Shown here piece by piece: positions 10,307 to 18,978 of a stretch of 64,000 nucleotides of DNA (its first letter is position 1; every line of letters starts with the position of its first letter). The notes beneath the pieces were generated by a model. The model did no database searches. It saw only the letters and a list, made by a program, of their open reading frames with translations, and was not told where the DNA came from. The stretch covers positions 186,001 to 250,000 of the forward strand of contig NZ_PGFV01000001.1 of the NCBI RefSeq assembly GCF_021023135.1. The letters run 5' to 3'. A program made the translations under genes and the position numbers. The stretch comes from Brevibacterium sp. CCUG 69071 (GTDB taxonomy: Bacteria > Actinomycetota > Actinomycetes > Actinomycetales > Brevibacteriaceae).

Positions 10307-10710
10307 CTACCTGCCCAGGGGCTGATCCCAGGTCTGCGGAAGTTTCCTGCGGACGTTGCGCCGAGGGGCGTTGAAGCCGGCGCGACCGTGCTTATTCGTC
10401 TCCATCTGGTCGAGCGCGGCTGCCTGATTGGCGGCGTAGGCGCGGGCCACCTGGCGGATCGCGACCACGGCGGCCACAGCAGCAGCACTTGCCATGTCGT
10501 CGCTGACGGGTTCGCCGTCGTGAGCGAGGACCTGCGAACGGCTGCTCACCGTCTCGCCGACCGAGGCGGCGCCGGCTTCGTCCCCGTCCACCGAGGTGGT
10601 GCCGAGGTCGGCATCGTCCCTACCCGCCGAGGCGGCACCGAGGTCGACATCGCCGGCCTCGGATGTGCCGCCGTCGGGCTCGGGCTCGTGGACGTTCTGC
10701 TGTGCCTGAC

Positions 10711-10714
<4 letters not shown>
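10307..10714 (-). CDS. Acyl-CoA carboxylase epsilon subunit-like protein
   Basis: 135 residues. The N-terminal 75 residues are low-complexity Asp/Gly/Ala/Ser. The C-terminal part has the epsilon pattern: an Ala/Val helix ending in [12 protein letters not shown], then a basic segment [12 protein letters not shown] and a tryptophan (TWDQP). Epsilon subunits are small proteins that bridge the biotin-carrier alpha and carboxyltransferase beta subunits in actinobacterial acyl-CoA carboxylases. The start overlaps the accD stop by four bases (ATGA at 10711-10714), the usual arrangement. The acidic N-terminal extension is longer than in many homologues. Confidence 0.72.
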
Positions 10715-12291
<1,577 letters not shown>

Positions 12292-12297
12292 ACCTCC

Positions 12298-12352
12298 ACA
12301 ATAACGACGCGACGGTCCATCATTGTGCACTCTCGCCAAAAGAATCTAGAGT
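12298..12352. promoter_or_regulatory. Divergent accD/birA promoter region, both leaderless
   Basis: On the minus strand TATTGT (12298-12303) lies six bases before the accD ATG. On the plus strand TAGAGT (12347-12352) lies six bases before the birA GTG. The two -10 boxes are only 43 bp apart, so the two promoters overlap and could share one regulator. Confidence 0.6.
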
Positions 12353-12358
12353 GGACTG

Positions 12359-13246
12359 GTGAACAGCCAACACAATTCTCTGCTCGTCGACGCCGCCTCC
12401 GTTCGCGTGGCCGCGGCCGAACGCGGAATCGATCTCCCACCCCTGATCTGGGACGATGCCTGCACGTCGACGAATGACGAATTGGCCGGGCTGGTCCGAG
12501 AGTCATCTGACGGCGACGAGCCCATCGCCGAGTTCACCATCCGCGGCACCGACTTCCAGAACGCCGGACACGGTCGTCTGGGCCGGACCTGGACCGTTCC
12601 GCCCCGCCGATCGCTGACCTTCTCGATCCTGCTGAAACCGAGTGCGGTCTTCGACGCCTGGGGATGGATCCCGCTGTTGGCGGGGGAGGCCGTGCGCTCC
12701 GCCCTCGCCGAGGTGGGGGTGCCCGCCGTGATCAAGTGGCCCAACGATGTGCTCACAGCAGACGGCAAGAAGCTGTGCGGAATCCTCGCCCGCGTCGAGG
12801 CGCTGCCGAGCGGCCCGCACATCGTGCTGGGGATGGGCATCAACACTCGCCTGCAGTCTGCCGATCTGCCCCGTGAAGACGCGAGTTCGATCGCGCTGGA
12901 AACTGGGATGGACGTTTCAGAAATTGATCATGAACGCTTGTTAATCTCGATCCTGAGCACACTGATTCCTGCTTATGGGGAGCTTGTCGAGAATGACGCT
13001 GACGACTTCAGCACCAGTGCCGCGGCCGAGAAGGTGCGTGCGAACATGGTGACACTCGGAACCCGAGTGAGGGTCGAGCTGCCCGACGGTTCCGACCTCC
13101 TCGGCCTCGCCACCGGACTCAACCCCGGAGGCGACCTGATCATCGATGACAAGACCGCCGTCAGCGCCGGCGACGTCCACCACCTGCGCCCGGCGGCCCC
13201 GGCCGACCGTAGTGTCGCCGGCGACCGCAGCGGGGGGCGTCGATGA
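12359..13246 (+). CDS. birA: Biotin--[acetyl-CoA-carboxylase] ligase
   Basis: 295 residues, a monofunctional (group I) biotin protein ligase without the N-terminal DNA-binding domain of E. coli BirA. Motifs: STND (37-40), GHGRLGRTW (70-78, the biotinyl-AMP loop), KWPND (126-130) and KKLCGIL (137-143). The C-terminal SH3-like domain ends with TGLNPGGDLIID and VSAGDVHHLR. It makes biotinyl-AMP and attaches biotin to the carboxylase carrier lysine. The start is GTG 12359, six bases after TAGAGT and without Shine-Dalgarno. The stop overlaps the cyclase ATG by four bases. Confidence 0.95.
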   Translation: MNSQHNSLLVDAASVRVAAAERGIDLPPLIWDDACTSTNDELAGLVRESSDGDEPIAEFTIRGTDFQNAGHGRLGRTWTVPPRRSLTFSILLKPSAVFDAWGWIPLLAGEAVRSALAEVGVPAVIKWPNDVLTADGKKLCGILARVEALPSGPHIVLGMGINTRLQSADLPREDASSIALETGMDVSEIDHERLLISILSTLIPAYGELVENDADDFSTSAAAEKVRANMVTLGTRVRVELPDGSDLLGLATGLNPGGDLIIDDKTAVSAGDVHHLRPAAPADRSVAGDRSGGRR

Positions 13247-15063
13247 CGAGGGTCTCCGACTTCACCTCCGGGTTCGACACCGTGCCCGACGAAGCACTCG
13301 GCACCGCCGAGGTGGGCTCGTATGGAGAGCACGCGCGCAGCGGCCACAGCGCCGAACCTCCGGAGACTGCGACCCGAGCGATGCCCGTCATCACCCACCA
13401 GCTCGCGGCCGACCATGCGTCCGGTGCCCCCGAACCGAGTCCGGATGAGCCGAGTCCCGGCGAGCCGACGTCGACCCCGAGCTCACCGGAACCGACCCCG
13501 ACGGCGGTGAGCACAACTGCCCCGGAGCCGAGCCCGACTTCTTCGGCGGATGTCTCGCCCCCGACCAACGCGGGGCCGCCCCCGACCAACGCGGGGCCGC
13601 CCCCGACACCTACTGATCCGCCCCCGACCAACGCGGGGCCGCCCCCGACACCTACTGATCCGTCCCCGACCAACCCGGAGCCGTCCTCGGCCACCACTGA
13701 GCCGAACCAGACTCGCTCTGAACCGGCCCCGACGAACTCTGCCTCGACCCCACCGACTTCTGCTCCCGCACCGACGGCCACCTCGTCGAGTTCCTCGATC
13801 GCCGGGATCGAACACGGCGATGACGATCTGGCTCGAGTGCTCGAAGACTCGGATGGGAACACCGATGCCGAGTCGCCCGCCGAGCCCGACCTGGAGGAGC
13901 CCCAGGACCTGGCCTTCTCCGCAGGGCTGCGAGAAGACCCGCGGACCGCGGCACTCCAGATGGTCGACGATGCCGACGAGGACACCGACGACGAGGACGA
14001 GACGATCTACGAGACTCGCACCGCGGCCGAACGACTCGAGGAGATCCTGCTCGACGGCAAGCGCGTCCTCGACCGTCGTGAGGCGGCGAAACTCGGCGGA
14101 ATCTCCACCGTCTCGGCGCGGAAGATGTGGCGGGCGCTGGGCATGTCCCAGACCGACGGCAAGGAGAAGGCCTACACCGTCAGCGATGCCCACGCGTTGC
14201 GGATGTGGGCCAAACCGGTCGCCGACGGTCTCATCGATCAGGACACTGCGCTCTCACTGGCCCGGGCGATCGGGCAGACGACCGACCGCCTCGTCGTGTG
14301 GCAGATGGAGACCCTCGTCGAATTCCTCACCGAGGAGAAGGGCCTGACCGATCCGGAGGCCCGGCGGGACGCCCTGCAGGTCGTCGAGGACATGGTCGAC
14401 CCGCTGCAGAAGATGCTCACCTATTCGTGGCGCCGCAACCTCGCCGAGGTGATGGGCCGCCTCAACGTCAACGTCTCCGACGGTCTGGCCATGGACAACC
14501 GGCAAGGCTGGTACGACTCCTCGATGCCCCTGGCCCGAGCGGTCGGATTCATCGACCTGGTCTCCTACACCCGCCTGTCGCAGAAGATGGAGCCGCGACA
14601 GCTGGCGAACATGGTCCAAGAATTCCAAGGCATGGCCTACAACATCGTCGCCACCGGCGGCGGCCGCGTTATCAAGACGGTCGGCGATGAGGTGTTCTTC
14701 GCCGCGTCGACCCCGATGGCCGGCGCCGAAATCGCCATGACGCTGATGGAGCGGGTCAGCGCGGCTGAGGATCTGCCGCAGGCCCGCGTCGGATTCGTCT
14801 GGGGCCGAGTCCTCTCCCGCCTCGGAGACATCTTCGGATCGAGCGTCAACCTCGCCGCACGTCTGACCGCGGTCGCCGATCCGGGCACGATCTTCACCGA
14901 CGAGGACACGGCGCGAGTGCTCTCGGCCTCCGACGCCTATGTCTTCGAGCGGCGCGAATCGCTGTCGCTGCAGGGCCTCGGTGAGACCGGGATCGGAGAG
15001 ATGAAGCGCGGAACCGCCGCGAAGATGCAGCTCGATCTCGACGACGACGACAGCGACGGCTGA
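13243..15063 (+). CDS. Class III adenylate/guanylate cyclase with autoinhibitory-type N-domain
   Basis: 606 residues. Residues 1-200 are low-complexity Pro/Thr/Ser-rich, including tandem 7-residue units at 107-148. Residues about 255-420 resemble the regulatory domain of mycobacterial Rv1264-type cyclases (LLDGKRVLDRREAAKLGG, SDAHALRMWAKP). The catalytic domain (about 430-600) has metal ligands Asp438 (FIDLVSYT) and Asp482 (KTVGDEVFF), purine-reading Lys478, then the LGDIFG aspartate and the N and R of SSVNLAARL, so it looks active. No membrane segment is seen, so it is probably cytosolic. It overlaps birA by four bases, which links a cyclic nucleotide signal to biotin-enzyme genes by position only. 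Confidence 0.9.
   Translation: MTRVSDFTSGFDTVPDEALGTAEVGSYGEHARSGHSAEPPETATRAMPVITHQLAADHASGAPEPSPDEPSPGEPTSTPSSPEPTPTAVSTTAPEPSPTSSADVSPPTNAGPPPTNAGPPPTPTDPPPTNAGPPPTPTDPSPTNPEPSSATTEPNQTRSEPAPTNSASTPPTSAPAPTATSSSSSIAGIEHGDDDLARVLEDSDGNTDAESPAEPDLEEPQDLAFSAGLREDPRTAALQMVDDADEDTDDEDETIYETRTAAERLEEILLDGKRVLDRREAAKLGGISTVSARKMWRALGMSQTDGKEKAYTVSDAHALRMWAKPVADGLIDQDTALSLARAIGQTTDRLVVWQMETLVEFLTEEKGLTDPEARRDALQVVEDMVDPLQKMLTYSWRRNLAEVMGRLNVNVSDGLAMDNRQGWYDSSMPLARAVGFIDLVSYTRLSQKMEPRQLANMVQEFQGMAYNIVATGGGRVIKTVGDEVFFAASTPMAGAEIAMTLMERVSAAEDLPQARVGFVWGRVLSRLGDIFGSSVNLAARLTAVADPGTIFTDEDTARVLSASDAYVFERRESLSLQGLGETGIGEMKRGTAAKMQLDLDDDDSDG
13561..13686 (+). repeat. Six tandem 21-bp units in the cyclase gene
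   Basis: Units start at 13561, 13582, 13603, 13624, 13645 and 13666. They encode PTNAGPP, PTNAGPP, PTPTDPP, PTNAGPP, PTPTDPS and PTNPEPS. Units 3-4 and 5-6 suggest a secondary 42-bp duplication. This in-frame minisatellite lies in the disordered N-terminal linker. Confidence 0.9.
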
Positions 15064-15099
15064 GACAGGCACTCAGCACAGCGAAGCGCTCCTGCAAGC

Positions 15100-15121
15100 A
15101 CCCGCCCGGTCCTGGGCGGGT
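15100..15121. terminator. Hairpin between convergent cyclase and topoisomerase genes
   Basis: ACCCGCCC (15100-15107) pairs with GGGCGGGT (15114-15121) over a 6-base loop. No T-run follows; nearby repeats of CCCGCCC could form alternative pairings. Confidence 0.5.
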
Positions 15122-15149
15122 ACCCGCCCGCCCTCAAGCGCCCGCCCGA

Positions 15150-17924
15150 TCAGAACAGCGCGGAGTCGTCGTCCTCATCATCGTCATCGCGGGAGACGAT
15201 GACCGCATCATCGGTATCGAACTTCGCGCGTGCGATCTCGTCCTTGGCCTCCTGGAGATCTTGAGAATCATCGAGACCGAGCTCGAGTTCATCGAAGCTC
15301 GTCGCCAGACCCTGAGTCGAGCCACCGGACTGCCGCGGCTTCGACGCTGACGCGCGAGCGCCCTTGCGAGCCGATCCGTTCCCCGGTGATCCCTCGGCCG
15401 AGCCATCGGCCTCGGCGCTCTCACCGTCGGACTCAGCCGCCTCGGCGAACTGCTCGGACTTCGCACCGCCGAGGCGGGGGAGAGTCCCGATGACGTCGAT
15501 CTTCGACTCCAGGGGCGAACCGGAGCCGTCGCGCCGGGACATCTCGGTCGGCAGGGACCTCGCCCCACCGGCGGCCGCGGCGGCCTGCGGAGAATCGCCG
15601 ACCCAGGCCAGGGACAGCTCGGTCTCGCCCTTGAGGAATTTGTGGGCGCGCACCCCCGAGGTGGCTCGACCTTTGGTCGGGAACTCGGAGAAGTCGCTGA
15701 CCTTGATCGAGGACGACGGGGCACCGTAGAAGTTCTCACCGCTGGCGATTGTGACCACTGCGAAGTTGCCGAGCTCGGCATCGGCATCGCCGTCCTCATC
15801 GGTCTTCGCAGCCTTCGGCGTCATTCCGAAGAAGATCGCCGTCGCCTCTGCGGAGAGCTTGATGCCGGCGACGCCCGAGGCGTTCCATCCCTGCGCCCGC
15901 AGCCCGGAGGCGTCGAAGGCCAGGAGCTGGGCGGTGGAGGTGACGAACACGGCGAGGGAATCGTCGATGTCCTCCGGCTGAGCGAGACCGACCACGGAGT
16001 CCTTGCCCTTGAGGGTGATCGCCTCCCACTCGTTCTTGTTCGGTCGTGCCGACACCGACACGCGTTTGACGACGCCGCCGGCGGTGCCGAGGACGAACTC
16101 GCGGTCGAGATCGATGAGACCGAGGATCTTCTCGTTCTTCTCCAGTGCCGCGTACTCGGCGATCTTGACCCCGCCGGCGACGTTCGGACGCACCGCGGCT
16201 GGCGGCAGCGCCGGCAGGTCGACGACATCGACCATGTGGACCCGGCCGGTCGAGGTCACGGCTCCGACCTTGCCCTGGGTGGTGGTGACGATCTCCGATC
16301 GCAGGGCATCGTGGCTGGCCCGCTTCCCGCCGCGCTGCTGCACGGAGGCATCCGAGGTCCGAGCGACCCGACCGGAGGTCGAGAGCAGCACCCGGCACGG
16401 AGAATCGGCGATCTTGAGATCGGTCTGGGCCTTCTTGCCCTTCGCGCTCAGCTCCTTCATCGAGCCCTCGATGAGCACGGTCCGACGCGGGGTGCCGATG
16501 ATCTCGGCGGTGGCCTCGAGCTCGGCGGCGACGAGTTCGCGCAGCTTCGCCTCGTCAGCGAGGAGCGACTCGAGGTACTCGATGCGCTTGCGGAGCTCAT
16601 CGCGTTCGGCCTCGAGCTCGAGGCGGGAGAACTTCGTGAGCCGGCGCAGCTGCAGATCGAGGATGTAGGTCGCCTGCACCTCGGAGAGCTCGAAGACATC
16701 CATCAGCCGGGTCCGCGCGGTGGCGGCATCATCGGAGGAGCGGATGAGCTGGATGACCTCGTCGATGTCGAGGATCGCGATGAGCAGTCCCTCGACGAGG
16801 TGGAGCCTGTCCTTGGCCTTGCGCAGCTGGAAGACTGTGCGGCGACGGACCACATCGATGCGGTGGGAGAGGTAGACGGTGAGCAGCTCGCGCAGACCGA
16901 GGGTCCGCGGCTGGCCCTTGACGAGGCAGACGTTGTTGATGCCGAAGGACTCCTCGAGAGGAGTCTGCCGATAGAGCTCGGCGAGCACCGCTTCCGGGTT
17001 GAACCCGTTCTTGACGCCGATGACCAGGCGCATGCCGTTCTTGCGGTCGGAGTAGTCGTCGATCGAGGCGATGCCCGTCAGCTTCTTCGCGCCGACGGCA
17101 TCCTTGACCTTGGAGACGACCTTCTCCGGTCCCACGAGGTAGGGCAGCTCGGTGACGACGATGCCCTTGCGGCGGGCGTTGATATTCTCGATCGAGACCG
17201 TCGCCCTGGTGCGGAAGGTGCCGCGGCCGGTCTCATAGGCCTCGCGGACCCCGTCGAGGCCGATGATGCGCCCGCCGGTGGGCAGGTCGGGGCCGGGGAT
17301 GAAGCGCATGAGCTCGGCCAGGCCGGCCTCGGGATTGCGGATGAGGTGCGCGCAGGCGGCGATGACCTCACCCGGATTGTGCGGGGCCATATTCGTGGCC
17401 ATGCCCACGGCGATGCCGGAGGCGCCGTTGATGAGCAGATTCGGGAAGGCGCTGGGCAGCACCTCCGGCTGGGTCAGGGTGTTGTCGTAATTGCCGATGA
17501 AGTCGACGACATCCTCGTCGAGGCCCGCGATCATCTGCATCGATGCCGTGGTCAGCCTGGCCTCGGTGTAACGCGGAGCCGCCGGGCCGTCGTCGAGGGA
17601 ACCGAAGTTGCCGTGGCCGTCGACGAGGGGGACCCGCATGATGAAGTCCTGGCTCAGGCGCACCAGTGCGTCGTAGATCGCCGAATCGCCGTGCGGGTGC
17701 AGCTTGCCCATGACATCGCCGACGATGCGCGAGGACTTGACATGCCCGCGGTCGGGCCGCAGACCCATATCGCCCATCTGATAGACGATCCGGCGCTGCA
17801 CGGGCTTGAGGCCGTCGCGGGCATCGGGCAGGGCGCGGGAGTAGATGACCGAATACGCATACTCGAGGTACGAACTCTCCATCTCTGAGGAGACGTCGAC
17901 ATCGATGACTCTGCCTTCGGGCAT
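15150..17924 (-). CDS. DNA topoisomerase (ATP-hydrolysing) subunit A, GyrA/ParC type
   Basis: 924 residues. The breakage-reunion domain has catalytic Tyr119 (APRYTEAR) and the quinolone-pocket text [10 protein letters not shown], with Ser81 and Asp85 at the resistance positions in sensitive-type form. The tower and coiled-coil (about 330-480) is followed by a C-terminal beta-pinwheel and a long acidic tail (about 800-924, ending [12 protein letters not shown]). The signature GyrA-box (QRRGGKG) is present only in diverged form ([11 protein letters not shown]), which favours a ParC-like second type IIA enzyme over gyrase; I cannot settle this without seeing the gyrBA locus. The ATG at 17922-17924 is chosen over 17942 because AAAGGAG lies just upstream. 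No B subunit is adjacent. Confidence 0.9.
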   Translation of the reverse strand: MPEGRVIDVDVSSEMESSYLEYAYSVIYSRALPDARDGLKPVQRRIVYQMGDMGLRPDRGHVKSSRIVGDVMGKLHPHGDSAIYDALVRLSQDFIMRVPLVDGHGNFGSLDDGPAAPRYTEARLTTASMQMIAGLDEDVVDFIGNYDNTLTQPEVLPSAFPNLLINGASGIAVGMATNMAPHNPGEVIAACAHLIRNPEAGLAELMRFIPGPDLPTGGRIIGLDGVREAYETGRGTFRTRATVSIENINARRKGIVVTELPYLVGPEKVVSKVKDAVGAKKLTGIASIDDYSDRKNGMRLVIGVKNGFNPEAVLAELYRQTPLEESFGINNVCLVKGQPRTLGLRELLTVYLSHRIDVVRRRTVFQLRKAKDRLHLVEGLLIAILDIDEVIQLIRSSDDAATARTRLMDVFELSEVQATYILDLQLRRLTKFSRLELEAERDELRKRIEYLESLLADEAKLRELVAAELEATAEIIGTPRRTVLIEGSMKELSAKGKKAQTDLKIADSPCRVLLSTSGRVARTSDASVQQRGGKRASHDALRSEIVTTTQGKVGAVTSTGRVHMVDVVDLPALPPAAVRPNVAGGVKIAEYAALEKNEKILGLIDLDREFVLGTAGGVVKRVSVSARPNKNEWEAITLKGKDSVVGLAQPEDIDDSLAVFVTSTAQLLAFDASGLRAQGWNASGVAGIKLSAEATAIFFGMTPKAAKTDEDGDADAELGNFAVVTIASGENFYGAPSSSIKVSDFSEFPTKGRATSGVRAHKFLKGETELSLAWVGDSPQAAAAAGGARSLPTEMSRRDGSGSPLESKIDVIGTLPRLGGAKSEQFAEAAESDGESAEADGSAEGSPGNGSARKGARASASKPRQSGGSTQGLATSFDELELGLDDSQDLQEAKDEIARAKFDTDDAVIVSRDDDDEDDDSALF

Positions 17925-18065
17925 GGAACTCCTTTGACGCACGAATTGTTCGATTCGGTTGTCGTCCGGCGCCGAGGCGGTCTGCCGCGGCGACGGATGA
18001 CACCTGACGATTCTAGCGTTCGATTTGAGTTCTACGGTTTAACCGAGCCCGAGCCGGTATTCGTG

Positions 18066-18089
18066 TCGTGCCGAGAATGCCCGGCACGA
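18066..18089 (-). terminator. Hairpin after the tetR gene
   Basis: TCGTGCCG (18066-18073) and CGGCACGA (18082-18089) form an 8-bp stem with an 8-base loop, seven bases past the end of the minus-strand TetR gene. Confidence 0.45.
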
Positions 18090-18095
18090 AAGGGA

Positions 18096-18650
18096 TCAGG
18101 GGGTGTAGGGAGTTCCGTTCTTCCAGGTCAGGAACTCTGCCATGTACGTGGCGACGTGGTCGCGATCGGCGGTGCCGGCGATCAGCTCGGTGACCATCAT
18201 GCCCAGCATCGAGCTGTTGATGCGACGGGCGAGATCGGCGTCGACCTCCGCGAAGCGCATGACGAAGTCCTGGATCCCGTGGATGTTCTTCTCTTTGGCC
18301 TCGACGGCCTCGGAGGGGAGGGCAGGATCGAGGCTGAGCATGACCATGGTGTAGAACCGGTTGCGGTCCGTGGTCAGCCAATTCATGCAGAAGTCAACAG
18401 CGATCTCCTGCGAGGTCTTGCCCGAGGTACGGAGGAGATCGGGCATGCGCTCGAGCTGCTGACTGTTGAGCTCACCGATGCGCTCCATGATTCCGGTGAT
18501 CAGGGCGTCGCGGGTGCGATAGACGTTGGAGGTCGAACCCACTGGGAGTTCGGCCAGGGCGTCGACGGCCCTGTGGGTGAGACCACGGACGCCCTGCTCG
18601 GCGACCACGGCGATCGCGGAATCCGTGACGACATCTCTTCGCGAAATCAT
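18096..18650 (-). CDS. TetR/AcrR-family transcriptional regulator
   Basis: 184 residues. The N-terminal helix-turn-helix (about 10-50: AIAVVAEQGVRGLTHRAVDALAELPVGSTSNVYRTRDALI) is of the BetI-like TetR type. The C-terminal ligand domain gives no ligand clue. It reads in the same direction as, and about 330 bp downstream of, the acetyltransferase gene, with its own upstream region that carries an inverted repeat able to bind a dimer (18758-18783). Target genes are unknown; autoregulation is likely. Confidence 0.85.
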   Translation of the reverse strand: MISRRDVVTDSAIAVVAEQGVRGLTHRAVDALAELPVGSTSNVYRTRDALITGIMERIGELNSQQLERMPDLLRTSGKTSQEIAVDFCMNWLTTDRNRFYTMVMLSLDPALPSEAVEAKEKNIHGIQDFVMRFAEVDADLARRINSSMLGMMVTELIAGTADRDHVATYMAEFLTWKNGTPYTP

Positions 18651-18978
18651 GACTTTGAGGCCTCGCTCTCATGGGACACCTGCGGTCGAGGTGCCTTCGG
18701 ACTGTGGATGGCCAGAAGCTGGCCACAGACGATGGCCGCTGCGCGACCATACACTGGAGCACGAATTCATAACGTTTCGTGCTGAACGGATACAGACACT
18801 ACCTGGATTGGGGAGGAATTGGTATAAGACTCGCCAAACTGCCAGTCGGTTCCCACTGAATGGGTTGCACCTTCGTCCCCCGAACACTCTTCTCCTTCAC
18901 CTTCTCATGGTCAGACGACGATTGCCGTCGGACACGCTCCGGATTCCACGCTTCGGCGAAACCTCCGCAACCCGCGCT
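18651..18978. other. 328-bp intergenic region upstream of tetR
   Basis: It contains a candidate TetR operator and promoter (18746-18783) and a short GGCCA/TGGCC repeat (18709-18723). The rest, from about 18790 to the end of the acetyltransferase gene, shows nothing I can name. I looked for a tRNA cloverleaf and did not find one. Confidence 0.6.
18746..18783 (-). promoter_or_regulatory. Candidate promoter and operator of the tetR gene
   Basis: AGCACGAA (18758-18765) and TTCGTGCT (18776-18783) form an inverted repeat with a 10-base spacer. On the minus strand the repeat covers the -35 region of a possible -10, TATGGT (18746-18751). The layout fits a self-repressing TetR promoter about 100 bases upstream of the start codon. 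Confidence 0.45.

Noticed and set aside
13561-13686. Possible CRISPR-like regular repeats
   Set aside because: Units are contiguous without spacers and lie in frame in a coding gene; the same applies to 30925-31104.
15642-17888. Long plus-strand open frame (about 750 codons) opposite the topoisomerase gene
   Set aside because: Shadow of the topoisomerase reading frame; no domain, no ribosome-binding site.
18780-18978. Possible tRNA gene in the gap downstream of the acetyltransferase gene
   Set aside because: No T-loop GTTCRA-like core with matching acceptor stem could be found on either strand.
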